A DNA stretch of 64,000 bases from Platanthera guangdongensis. Taxonomy: Eukaryota; Streptophyta; Magnoliopsida; Asparagales; Orchidaceae. Position 1 is the stretch's first letter, and each line of letters starts with the position of its first letter. The stretch is taken from NCBI GenBank assembly GCA_039583875.1, contig CM077150.1, positions 3,924,332-3,988,331 of the forward strand, given 5' to 3'. The position numbers and the translations under genes are program-made. The notes beneath the pieces were generated by a model that searched no databases, had not been told where the DNA came from, and was given only the letters and a program-made list of their open reading frames with translations. This document shows positions 37,201 to 49,200 of the stretch, in pieces.

Positions 37201-40200
37201 AATTGCAGAGAAGATGCTAGAAGCTCGTCTAAGATGATTTGGACACGTACAAAGGAGACCATTAGAGGCACCTGTTAGGCGTTGTGAGAGTCTAGTCACT
37301 AGGCATATTAAACGAGGGAGGGGTAGACCAATGAAGACTTAGAATGAAACTGTAAGGAAAGGCATGATGTATTTAAGCATTGGTGAGATTATGACAAAAG
37401 ATATGGCACAATGGCGACAAAGGACACATATAGCCGACCCCACTATCGTGGGATAAAGGCTCGCGTGTAGTTATAGTCGCCCAACATAGATCGGAAAAAG
37501 TATCGCATCAGAGCAGTATCACAGACAACTTTTGAGTGCATGACTGTAACAACAATGGTCAATGAAATTTCTTGACTTTACCAAATAGGGGCTCACATGT
37601 TATTTTGACTAAAAAATCTTTGTCTGCAGACATGCCGGGCATGTGGGCTGATATCCACAAAATGCACTCTCTACAAAAGGTTTGTCAGAGGGTTTAGCAT
37701 TATCGTGGCTCTATTTACAAATTGTCCTCATAAAAGGTAATTACTTTGGATCAAAGAAACCACAAAAGCTTTAAAGAGATCAAGGTTTATTTTCCACTGC
37801 ACTAGTCTTAAGACTCCCTAACTTCGCAAGGCAACTTAAGATTATCTATGATGCATCTGGTATAGTAATAGGAGGTGCCAATTTATTACTTTAATGAGAA
37901 CGAAATTAGACAAAAGCACGAAAAACATTCCAAGTATGATCACGAGTTTTATGTCGTAGTCAAAACATTGTGTTTTTGGAGACATTAGAGTTAGACGTTA
38001 CCTTTTGTCTCAGGAGTTGTCTCATTTTCAAGTCATCAGACTTTATGATATCTTGACTCAGAGAAAAAAAGGAGCATCGAATGCTAAGTAGGTTGTGGAC
38101 TTGCAAAATTTCCATTATGTTCTTAAACATCGGACTGGAATTGAGAACAAACTTATTGATACTTTGAGACGTATTAGTGATGCGAAACGGAGATGCAGCC
38201 TGCAATGGAGGACGAGTTTTGGGGCCCGCTCGGGGTCGATTGGCTACATACGATGTATCCGGATCGATGATCCAACTCCACGGATGCGTCCGGCTTGTCA
38301 TTTACCTGCGATTTCATATATTACTTTGTTGTTTATCTTTTATTTTCATGTAATCGGACCCTCCACATCCCCAGTCAATCGTAGTCGTTGATGTCAGGGT
38401 GCCCTAATCTTCTTTATGTATAAAGAAGAGTGTATGAGGGATGTCATCAGCTATTGCAGAATTTGGAGATTTGTTGATCCCAGATTCCAGCAATCTCTTC
38501 ACGGTGCCGACTCCGTGGAATCCTAGATGATGACTCCTAGGACTTCTCCCGCTCCCCAAAGGTAACCCTACCCCTAGCCCTCTTCCCCCACCATCTAAAG
38601 CCTCCACCGCCATCTTCACAACCCTCCAAACTCTAGCCGCCACCCATCCAGGCTGCTGTCCAGCAACATCTCCTACCTTCCAGTCATCTCCTTGTTGCCA
38701 CCGCCCCCTTCCAGCCACCTCCCTGCTATCCCCCCCCCCTTCAGCCACCCCAACCATCCACCGCCCCTCCTTCAAACCTCTAACAACCTCCCTTCCAGAT
38801 CTACCCTCTCCTCATCTGAAATCTCTCTCCACACAGACTTACCTAAAACCAACCCCCACCTTCCAAAACAACCACGTCCACTCAAATCTAGCCTTGTAAC
38901 CTCACATCTCGTCGTCGAACCGTAGTCATAGCTGGATCTACTCCTCTACGACAACCTCCATATTTTGTGAGTATTTATTTGTTGTATGAAACTTTAATTC
39001 TTAATATTAATATATGGTGTATGATTTCATGTTTGCTTGTATCTCTGGAATAGCAGTAGTTTGTTTTAGATTATTTGCGATTTGCAAAAACCATTCGATG
39101 TGAGCTCTTGCTTTGGCCCTATACGCGGAGGAAAGCAGAAGTTTGTTTTGCCCTAAATAATTATTTGACTATTGTTAAAATCATATGCGTGTGATTTAAT
39201 TATTATTTAATTTGAATTCGCCGACGGATTTGCATTGCATGGAGGGTTAGGTCATAGTTCATCCGCCGCCTATAGATTCTTCATGCGTCAATTAGCCTCC
39301 TACACACCATGAATACTCGAGTAGGAGGATTTAAGAGGTATATTGGAGTATATCCTTACGTGTCCAAACTTTGGTGAGATGTATACGTCCTTCACTTGAG
39401 ATTCTTTGGATGCCCTTAATGGATTTATGGTAGTCGACATGTGTCATCACTCATATTTAAGAATACCTTGTATTTCTCTTAATGATCATTTGATTTGGGA
39501 GATGCATTTTGTAGAACCGTGGATCATTTTGGTAGAGATAAGATAATTATCTTCATTGATAATCGCTTCTATTACCCAAAACAACACAAAGATGTAGCTA
39601 GGACAATTCATCTGTCATATATGCCAGAGAGTCAAGGGGCCTACATAGAACATTGAATTGTCCAAGATCATTGGTATCTCGCATCCCTAGGTTGACATTA
39701 GTACGGATTTCATTTTGGGTATTCCTCGTAAATTCAGAAAGCATGATTTCATATCCACGGTGATTGACAAATTCTCAAAAATGGATCATTTTTTTTGCTT
39801 TTATCGAGAATGTTGATGCCTCTTAGTTTCAACATTATTTATAGACATATCTTTAAGATTTGTGGGTGACCCTACGATTGTGTGTGACCTAAACGTGCAA
39901 TTTACGAGCTCTTTTTGGTGCGCCACATCAGTTGTTTACAACCATCCACCCACAACTTGATGGAAAAACTGTAGTCAACTGGATTCTAGAGATCTGTTTG
40001 CACTGTCAAATTGAGACTTTGTACTAATTATAGTTGACTTTAATACAATAATTCAACTAAAATGTTTACAGATTATGAGCCTAAAAAACCAATTGATCTA
40101 GTACCAATTCCTAAATATTCCCGTCCTACTGAATTAGTAGAATTATTTGCTCTCCATTTGCATAATTTGCATTTTATTATCCGAAGCAAAATTAAGTTGA

Positions 40201-43200
40201 GTAATGGAACACATAAAGCTTACGTGGTAGTCACACATGAGAAGCCGAAACTCAAAGGACGTGAACACGCGGTGGCAGGGGCGGACCCACATAGTGGCGA
40301 GTGTGAGCGGCCGCCCAAAAAATAGTATATTTCGATAAATAAAAATGGGTTCTTAGTCATGCTGAGCTTGTTACTTATCACATATATTATACCTTAAATA
40401 TAATTAGCAATATATTGTAATTAGCTTAGTTAAATGAGCGCATATATTTTGGCATCTTGGTCATGGGTTCAATTCCCACCCATGGCTACATTTTAAATTT
40501 TATTTTATAAAAAAAATTTTTGTAATATTGTTGTATAAAATATTTTAAATATTGAGTGAGATAGTACTATTCAAATAATTCCTAAATAACAATGAATTAA
40601 AGTTTTCAATTAACATCAACATCCTTTATTCGTACACCAATAAACATCAAATTAACTCCAAATTACGTGGTATTAAAAGCACGTCATTATTCGTTATTCA
40701 CACACACCAATATTTGTTATTAAAACACCAATAAAAAAACTACAAAAACCTAATCTTTTTAAATGTTCCTCCCCTTTATGCGCGTTCCAACACGACTTGT
40801 TCTCACGCCCCCTCGTACTCACGCACACCAATACTTGTTCGTGTTACCCATTTTCCTAATTAAATTTTATTTTAAAAGCTCAATTAGATTTTATTTTAAT
40901 ACAACAACACTCAAGCCTTTATCCCGCTATAGTGGGGTCGGCTATATGGATCCTTTGTCGCCATTGTGCCCTACAACGCCTAACATGCTTACATGCCTAG
41001 CGACTAGACTCTCACAACGCCTAACAGGTGCCTCTAATGGTCTCCTTTGTACATGTCCAAATCATCTTAGTCGAGCTTCTTGCATCCTCTCTACAATTAG
41101 TACTACTTGTGTCTTATCCCTGATACATTCATTCCTAATTCAATCCAGTCTCGTGTGTCCACACATCCACCTAAGCATTCTCATCTCCGCAACTCTCATT
41201 TTTTGCTCATGTACACAATTCACTGCCCAACATTCAGAACCATAGAGCATCGTTGGTCTAATTGCAGTACGGTAAAACTTGCCCTTAAGTTTTAATGGTA
41301 CTTTACAATCACATAAGATCCCTGACGCGCCTCTCCACTTCAACCAACCCGTTTGGATTCTATGTGTCACATCTTTATCAATACCTCCGTCTTTTTGAAC
41401 TATCGATCCAAGATATTTAAAACATTAACTACGGGAAATAAGATGTGACACATAGAATCCAAGTAGGTTGGTTGAAGTGGAGAGGCGCGTCAAAAATCTT
41501 CTGTGACCGTAAAGTACCATTAAAACTTAAAAGGCAAGTTTTACTGTACTGCAATTAGACCAGCGATACTTTATGGTTCTGAGTGTTGGGCAGTGAATTG
41601 TGTACAAGAGAAAAAATGGGAGTTGTGGAGATGAGAATGCTTAGGTGAATGTGTGGACACACGAGACTGGATAAAATTAATGTATCAAGGATAAGACAGG
41701 AGTAGCATCAATTGTAGAGAAGATGAGAGAAGCTTGACTAAGATGGTTTGGACACGTACAAAGGAGACCATTAGAGGCACTTGTTAAGCATTATGAGAGT
41801 TTAGTCACTAGGCATGTTAAACCAGAGGGGGGTAGACCAATAAAGACTTGTAATGAAACTATAAAGAAAGACATGATGTACTTAGGCATTAGTGAGACTA
41901 TGACTAAAGATAGGGTACAATGGCGATAAAGGATCCATATAGCCGACCCCAATATATTGGGGTAAGGCTTGAATGTTGTTGAATTAAAAATTTGTAAAAG
42001 AAAATTTTATAATTATGATTTAAAATAATTATTTGTAAAGATTAGAGAGTTATTAACTATAATAAAAAAGATAAGAGAGGTTATACACTCATTTCTAAAT
42101 ATTTAGGGGATTATTGACTTTGGTAAGCAAGATAAGGATTAACACCAATTATTAAAGATAAGGGTGATTATTGAGTATGGCGTAAAAGATATGGAGGGTT
42201 ATTAATAATTTACTCTTATATTTATGAATTTATTTTTTACGAATAATTGTGTACTCTGCCCACACAGAAAAAAAAATTTGTGTCCACCACTGCGCATTGG
42301 TTTGCATTCAAGCTGAGAGGTTCCAACCAGAGTGTGCAAAAAAGTTGAATGATGGGCTAATGAGCTTTTGAAAAGTTTGGGAAAGTTTGGATCAAATTCA
42401 TATAACCATAATATCCCCAAAAATATGGGTATCATCTTGTAATCAATATACAAGATTTGACTTTATATTATGGGTTGTCCAGTCATTTGATTCATTAGCC
42501 TTATCCTTCAACGGTAACTTACAACTCATGCGGAGACTTCAACATCTCCAAGGGTATGCGACTTCCAAAGGACATTAAAGAGATTTTGGATCACCGGATT
42601 GTGTCAAGGACTGTTAACAATAAAATTTCAAGTGCGCTTAGGTTCGGATCAGAATTAAAACAATTGGTTTGAAATTAGCAAAAGCTCGAATAGGCAAGAG
42701 CAAATTTCAAGCCACTTCAAAAAGACTTGAAATTAATGGGCGATAGACCAAAAATAATTTTCTTGAATGATGAAAATTGCAATAACCAATACACCTACAT
42801 CACAGACAATTGACAATCTTTCTCCAAAACATCCATACCTTATTGACATGTCAACCTCAATAATAAGCTTCACTACTGTCTCACTCTCACCCACCATATA
42901 CATGTTGCTACACACTCAACCCTCTTACATCCATTTTCCTCATAACAGCAACCCATAACAGCTACCTCCTCCATTTGTTGATCCAACCACAACCCAAACC
43001 ATTTCGCCCCCTCCCGCCCACCACAAACTCCACTGACCCTTCCTACAACATTATTGCCTCGGCCCATCAACAATATCCTTTACAAGACGGGAGCGATTAT
43101 TAGATGTGTTCTATATTTAGTTTCATACTTAGTGTCATATTTCTTAAATTGCACATATTTACCTATATGTTTTGGGATTATCAATTTATAGCCTTGTTTC

Positions 43201-46200
43201 ATTCTTATAAAAATATTTGTAGGGTTTATTTGTTGTGCATTTATGTTTCTAGCACTTTGGTGTGATACTATTACTTAAGAATCTTGTTTTAATGATGTTA
43301 TGAATCATAGAATGTTGCCGGAGAAGATGCCGGTGATGAAGGATACCGTGGCGCCGGAATCGCGGCTGTCTAAGCGGGGTTGCTCGTTAGAGGAGAGAGC
43401 CATCAAGATCTCACATTCAAGAAGGGAACTAGAACTATTTCATTCATACTTGATAAAAAGAATAAGGGTCTATTTATAGGACCCCGGGTGGCACACCCGT
43501 AAATACAAGCAAACATAAAAATATTAGGACATTACTTGACTCGACTAGATACCATATGACACGACGCCTAATAATATCATCACAATTTGATATAAAAAGA
43601 ACGTTGACCGCTGACCATAACATCACTCACGTTGTCCAAAAAGAGCTTGTCCCCAAGCTCAAGGGAGATCAAGTGAAAGCGAGCGTCATCCGATGCCTTC
43701 CTCGTCCGAGTCCTCGACGTCGAGGTAGAAAAGTTTCTTACATCTGTGTCCGTGGGTGTACTACTCGTTGCAATTAAAACATAAACCCTGAGAGCGGCGG
43801 TCCAACATCTCGGTCCGAGATAAGCGACGAACCGGCGGGACGAGAAGACCCAAGAGGCGTCCCTGGTGTGTGTCGATGTCGGCGGGCAAGTAGGCCTCCC
43901 GAGCCAAAAGGTGGCGGCGGTCGCATAGTCTGGCTAGACTCATAGTAGTCACTAAGTCTGGCGGGGCCTCAAATTCGACATCCAGGCGTAGGCGTTATTG
44001 AAGTTCGGCTGTGAAAGATGGAGACTTGCATTGTTGGGGGAAGAATGACGTGTGCCAGGAGGAGCTGAAGCTGTTCCAAGTAATCATCCACCGTGCTCGT
44101 TTGGTGGAGTGTCATGAGAGCACCGAGGGGATTGCTGCGGATGGGAGGGCCAAAACGGAGGTTGCAATACCGCTTGAAGTCGTCTCATGTCAGGCCTGGT
44201 TGGTCAGTGAGTAGGCGAGTAGCCCAAAGTAGAGCTGAGTCGAGTAGATGAAAAGAGGCTAGCGGAAGTCAATCAGCGGCCGGAATTTGTTGGCGGTTGA
44301 AGAATTGCTCGCACCTAGTGAGTCGGGCCAAAGGATCACTTTTGCCGTCATAGGTGGGGAAATCCAACCTGGTGTAGCGCGGCTGGATAGCCACTTCTTG
44401 TCGGACGAAGGCCGGTGGCTCGTGGCGTACAAGCGGCGGCGGAGGCAAGAGCGCCTGACTACTGCTGGCGTGATCCGTAGGTGGAGTGGTGATCACGGGA
44501 AGTGTGGCGGTCAACTCATTAAGCTTGAGAGTGAGGGAGGCAATATCGTCCCGATGGTGTATTTCAGCGTCCAAGTGGCGTAGTTCCACGTCCCGGAAAT
44601 GGGTCTCGATCGAGGTCTTGAAATCTTCGAGAGCCGCCATGAATTCTGAAGCGTCGATCATCATGTGGGCGGAAGTAGCACGAGAGAGAGAGAGAGCGGA
44701 TGACGGGACAACTAAAATCCTTTGAGGCGGCTTGTTGGGAGTTGCCGCGGGAGCCCCGTCGCCACCCAATAGTGGTAACAGAAATAGGTGTGGGAAATAG
44801 AGAGAAGAAGAAAAATGCGAGAATAAATAAGAGGAAGAACTAAGGGGGAGTTGTGTGCGCGGTGGAGAAGTAAAAAAAAAGAAGAATAAACTAAGGGGGG
44901 GAGTAGTTGGAAGGGAGTGTGGGAAGAAGGAAAAGAAAAAAAAAACGTGTCGTGTGAGGAGATACAGCTGTGACCCTCTTTTTTGTTAATAAAAACAAAA
45001 CTTACTTGGAAGGGGGAGCAGCTTTAAAAGAAAAGTAAAAAAAGTGGCGGGGGGCTCAAGGTAAGAAAAGGAAAATGTTAAATGGGAATAAAACAGGAAT
45101 GAAGAGGGCCAGGATGGGGTTTTAAATTAAATAGGAATGAAAAATTAAGCAGGAAAGTCATCGGGCGCTGAGCTCGAGAGGAAAAGTGTGTCGATTGGAC
45201 GGAGGCGTTGGTGGAAGAGCGGAATCAGCGGAATCCGCGGGCAGCTTGAGGGAAGGCGAACTCAACGATGAGGGACGAACGGACGGTGGTCGAGGCGCAG
45301 TTGATGGAGATGTTGTCGGAGGTTAAGGAAGGTGTGACGGGATCGACGTCGATGGCAAGGAAGGAGGACGGTCGATGTAGGTGCAGTGGGGTTTCGTCGG
45401 CAAAGGATCAGAGCGTGCGGGGAGGGACTCGAAAGAAGTCGAAGGAAGTCGTCGGATGTGCTGCGGCCAGCGGAGGAGGTGGAATGGCGTGCGTCCGGAA
45501 GAGGGCCGAGTCGGATGAGGGTTGGGTGGCTCTGATACCAGATGTTATGGAACATAGAATGTTGCCCGAGAGGATGGCGGTGATGAAGGATACCATCGAG
45601 CCGGAACCGCGGCCGCCTAAGCGGGGTTGCTCGTTAGAGGAGAGAGCCATCAAGATCTCACATTCAAGAAGGGAACTAGAACTTTTTCATTCATAATTGA
45701 TAATAAGACTAAGGGTCTATTTATAGAACCCCGGGTGGCACACCCGTAAATACAAGCAAACATAAAAATATTAGGACATTACTTGACTCGATACCATACG
45801 ACACGGCACCTAATAATATCATCACACAATTTGATATAAAAAGAACGTTGACCGTTGACTATAAGAAATTATTTGCGATCAAATGTAACTACGGTGCAAT
45901 TTTTAAAATAGAATTAATTAATTTCTTATCAAATAATATTGCAAATTGCTCTATATAAGTAATTAAGTGCCCAACATTAGTGTTAGATAGTCATTTGCTT
46001 ACTATCATATGTCGTGTGTCTGCATACATCATCATAGAATTAATCCAGCGCTCCCCTAAAGCTATATCCTATGTCAGATATACATGTGCTTCATTAAATA
46101 CAGCTCTTGTTCATAAAGATAAGGAAAGAGCCACGGAATCTTAATGATCTTGATGTGCGTTGCCCAAACTTTGAGAAAAGTATACAAACATCTGAGAGTA

Positions 46201-49200
46201 AAGAATTGTCTATACACAACTCATAACATTCACTGAAATCTCAACTGCACATTTATCAATTATCATACTACAAAATATTGAAATAATTGCATAAAATAAC
46301 CGCACAAATTAAAAGCTACAACCCAAAGAGAAATTTCATTTCTCAATATACCCACTAGAGTGCATAATGCATAAAAAGTTTCAAATTCATATAACCCCAT
46401 ACACGTTTGAACATGCATAAATTCCACTGCACACAAAACTCAGTAACATGAACTCCCAATCATTATCTGTGTAAAGAGTGGCCTCAAATTTTGTATATAC
46501 TTCTTGAATAATGAATTACAAGTATGAATACACTTATATAGGAAGAGAGGAAGAAGAGAAAATCCCCATCCAAGATGTGAGACAAATACAAAGAGAGAAA
46601 AATGGGCCTTTAGATGGCCCTTACTAGGGCTTTTCTAACACTCCCCCGCAAGCTGGAGCGTACAAGTCGTAGGCACCAATCTTGGATAAAAATTGGTAGT
46701 ATAGCGGCCGGGAGAGAGCTTTAGTCAGGATGTCAGCAACTTGATTTGTGGCAGAGACATGCTCCAAATCTATCTTCTTTGACTGTAGTTTTTCCCGAAT
46801 AAGTGGCAGTCAACTTCAATATGCTTTGTGCGTTCGTGAAAGACCGGGTTCTTGGCAATATGTATTGTTGCTTGACTATCACAAAATAGGATCGCCGGTG
46901 ATGAGAGACGAACACCCAAGTCTCCCAGAAGGCTCTCAAGCCAAGTTAACTCGAAAACAACAACAGCCATGGCCCGGTACTCAACTTCAGCAGAAGAGTG
47001 AGCAACCACGGTCTGTTTCTTGCTACGCCAGGTTATGAGATGTCCACCGAAGTAGGTACAACAATCAGATGTAGAACGCCTATCATCAATGGATCCTGCA
47101 TAGTCAGCGTCCGAGTATGCAACAAGAGATAAAGATGTGGATGGCTTGTACACAAGCCCTTGTCCTGGAGCGTTCTTGAGATACCGAAGAATGCGCTCGA
47201 CAGCTTGAATATGAGATGTCCGAGGAACATGCATAAATCGATTCACGACTCCCACGGCAAAAGAGATGTCTGGTCGAGTAACCGTAAGATAGATCAGTTT
47301 CCCAACCAAGCGTCTGTAGTATTCCGGATTCGTAAGCAGCTTATCGGAGTCAGAGCTATGGGCCGAGAACCTGTGATTAGCGTCCATAGGAGTATCTGTA
47401 GGTTTGCATCCAGAATAGTCGGCATCATGAAGGAGGTCCATACAAGACTTCCTTTGGGATAATACAAGACCATCAGGGCGTCGTGCAACCTCAAGCCCGA
47501 GAAAATACCGTAGGTTACCAAGATCTTTGGTCTGAAAGGCGTAGTTCAACTGTTGCTTGGTATGTTGTATCCCTGTAGTATCGTCGCAAGTAATGAGGAT
47601 ATCGTCAACATAGACAAGTAGGATCACAGTTTCGGTTAACCGGTGTCGGGTGAAGAGAGAGAAATCAGCAGAGCTCCGAATGAAGCCAATATCGTGGACT
47701 ACCTTGCTGAATTTTTCAAACCAAGCGCGCGGTGACTGTTTGAGACCATAAATAGATTTACGAAGATGACAAACCCGAGACTCCCCTGTGGTCTCAAACC
47801 CGGGAGGTTGGTGCATATAAACAGTCTCCTGCAGATCGTCATTGAGGAAGACGTTCTTAACATACAGCTGATAAAGAGGCCAATGGCGATGAACAGCCAA
47901 GGAGAGAAGAACGCGGACCGTGTTCAATTTGGCAACCGGAGAAAAGGTTTCCTCATAATCAAGGTCATGTTGCTGAGTAAAACCTCGGGCCACGAGGCGG
48001 GCCTTTAGACGCTTAACGGTGCCATCTGCTGCATATTTAACAACAAAGACCCACTTGCAGCTAACACAGTGTTCGCCTGTAGGAAGAGGAACCAGATCCC
48101 AAGTCTGGTTAGCCTAGAGAGACCTCATTTCATCGTCCATGGGCGCCCGCCACCCCGGATGTTGAAGCGCCTCATGTACAGTGTTAGGAATAGAAATAGA
48201 TGAAAGCGAAGTGGCAAAGGCGCAGAGAGGTGGAGTGAGCCGGTGGAGAGAAACGTAGTTGGCCAGGGGATGGGCCGTAGAAGCAGGAGCCGGATCCGCC
48301 GCTGTCGGTGTGTCACTGGGAGCAGGGAGCTGGGGCAGGGAACCATCCTTGGAGCCGCGACGAGTATAGATACGGATAACGGGCGGAGGAACCTTGGGGG
48401 TAGGAATAGAGGAGGAGGGAGATGGCAGAAAGGAGGGCGTGAGAGGGACGGCAGGCCGGGGAAGAGCAGGAGAGGAAGACGGGATGGGGGAAGGTAAGTG
48501 AAAGGGCTGGTCTTCGCAGAAGGTGACATCCGCGGAGACGACCAGTTTGTCATCCGAAGGAGAGTAGCAAACATAACCCTTTTGAGTACAGGAGTAGCCA
48601 ACAAATATATATTTGGCCGCCCAAAGAGCAAGTTTGTCGGAGGGAGGTCCAAGAAGATGAACATAACAAACACACCCAAAGACACGTGGGGTGAGAGAGG
48701 TTGGGTTGGTAGTAGGATAGAGGAGTTGGAGAGGTATGGCAAAGTCAAGAACAGAAGAAGGTAGGCGGTTAATGAGATGACAGACTGTAGAGACGGCAAA
48801 ATTCCAATATTTGATTGGAACGTTCATTTGAAACATGAGGGACCGAGTAACATCGAGTAAATGACGATTCTTCCGTTCGGCCACCCCGTTTTGTTGAGGG
48901 GTATACGCACACGAAGTTTGATGGATGACGCCAAATTCGGTGCAGAGATTGGAGAAGGTGCGCCCCGTATACTCGCAAGCATTATCAGTGCGGATGATTT
49001 TGAGGGGGGTGGCGAACTGCATACGCATCTCAGTTAAGAAGGCACGAAACACAGATGTAAGTTCAGTACGATCATGCATTAAATATAGTCATGTAGTACG
49101 CGAGTAGTCATCAATAAAAGTTACAAAATAGCGAAAGTCATAGATACTAGGGAACTTATAAGGACCACATACATCAGAATCTTAGTTATCAAGGCGCGCG

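Larger units (their letters stand above)
40276..42292. mobile_element. hAT-type element (CAGGGGCGGA ends) hosting an inverted LINE pair
   Basis: The ends are CAGGGGCGGACCCACA and, inward from the right, CAGTGGTGGACACAAA. Flanks CGCGGTGG (40,268-40,275) and CGCATTGG (42,293-42,300) agree at six of eight positions. CAGGGGCGGA termini are common among plant non-autonomous hAT elements. No transposase is present. The interior contains two opposed RTE LINE fragments. Confidence 0.6.
37600..42480 (+). mobile_element. Decayed Ty3/gypsy pol, broken by two nested insertions
   Basis: RT end and RNase H remnants lie at 37,600-38,190 ([49 protein letters not shown]). Integrase pieces lie at 39,475-40,267 ([34 protein letters not shown]) and a C-terminal piece at 42,340-42,480 ([18 protein letters not shown]). 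A dispersed repeat at about 38,195-39,470 separates the first two. A hAT element at 40,276-42,292 splits the last two. There are many stops. Confidence 0.7.
43296..45865 (-). mobile_element. Gag-only LTR retrotransposon (TR-GAG-like), second copy
   Basis: LTRs at 43,296-43,622 and 45,543-45,865 start TGTTATG. An iMet-type primer site (CTCTGATACCAGA, 45,530-45,542) abuts the 5' LTR. The interior encodes only gag. At the pol junction the minus strand passes from the zinc knuckle (CFNCNE) and its following linker ([11 protein letters not shown]) straight to LELGDKLFL, a pol C-terminal tail. Everything between is missing, as in the 1,426-3,985 copy. The right LTR end is ATAAG instead of ATAACA and I see no clear target duplication. 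Confidence 0.82.

Noticed and set aside
40062..40325. Independent 87-codon gene
   Set aside because: Its first part is the C-terminal integrase of the decayed gypsy and its end runs into the inserted hAT element.
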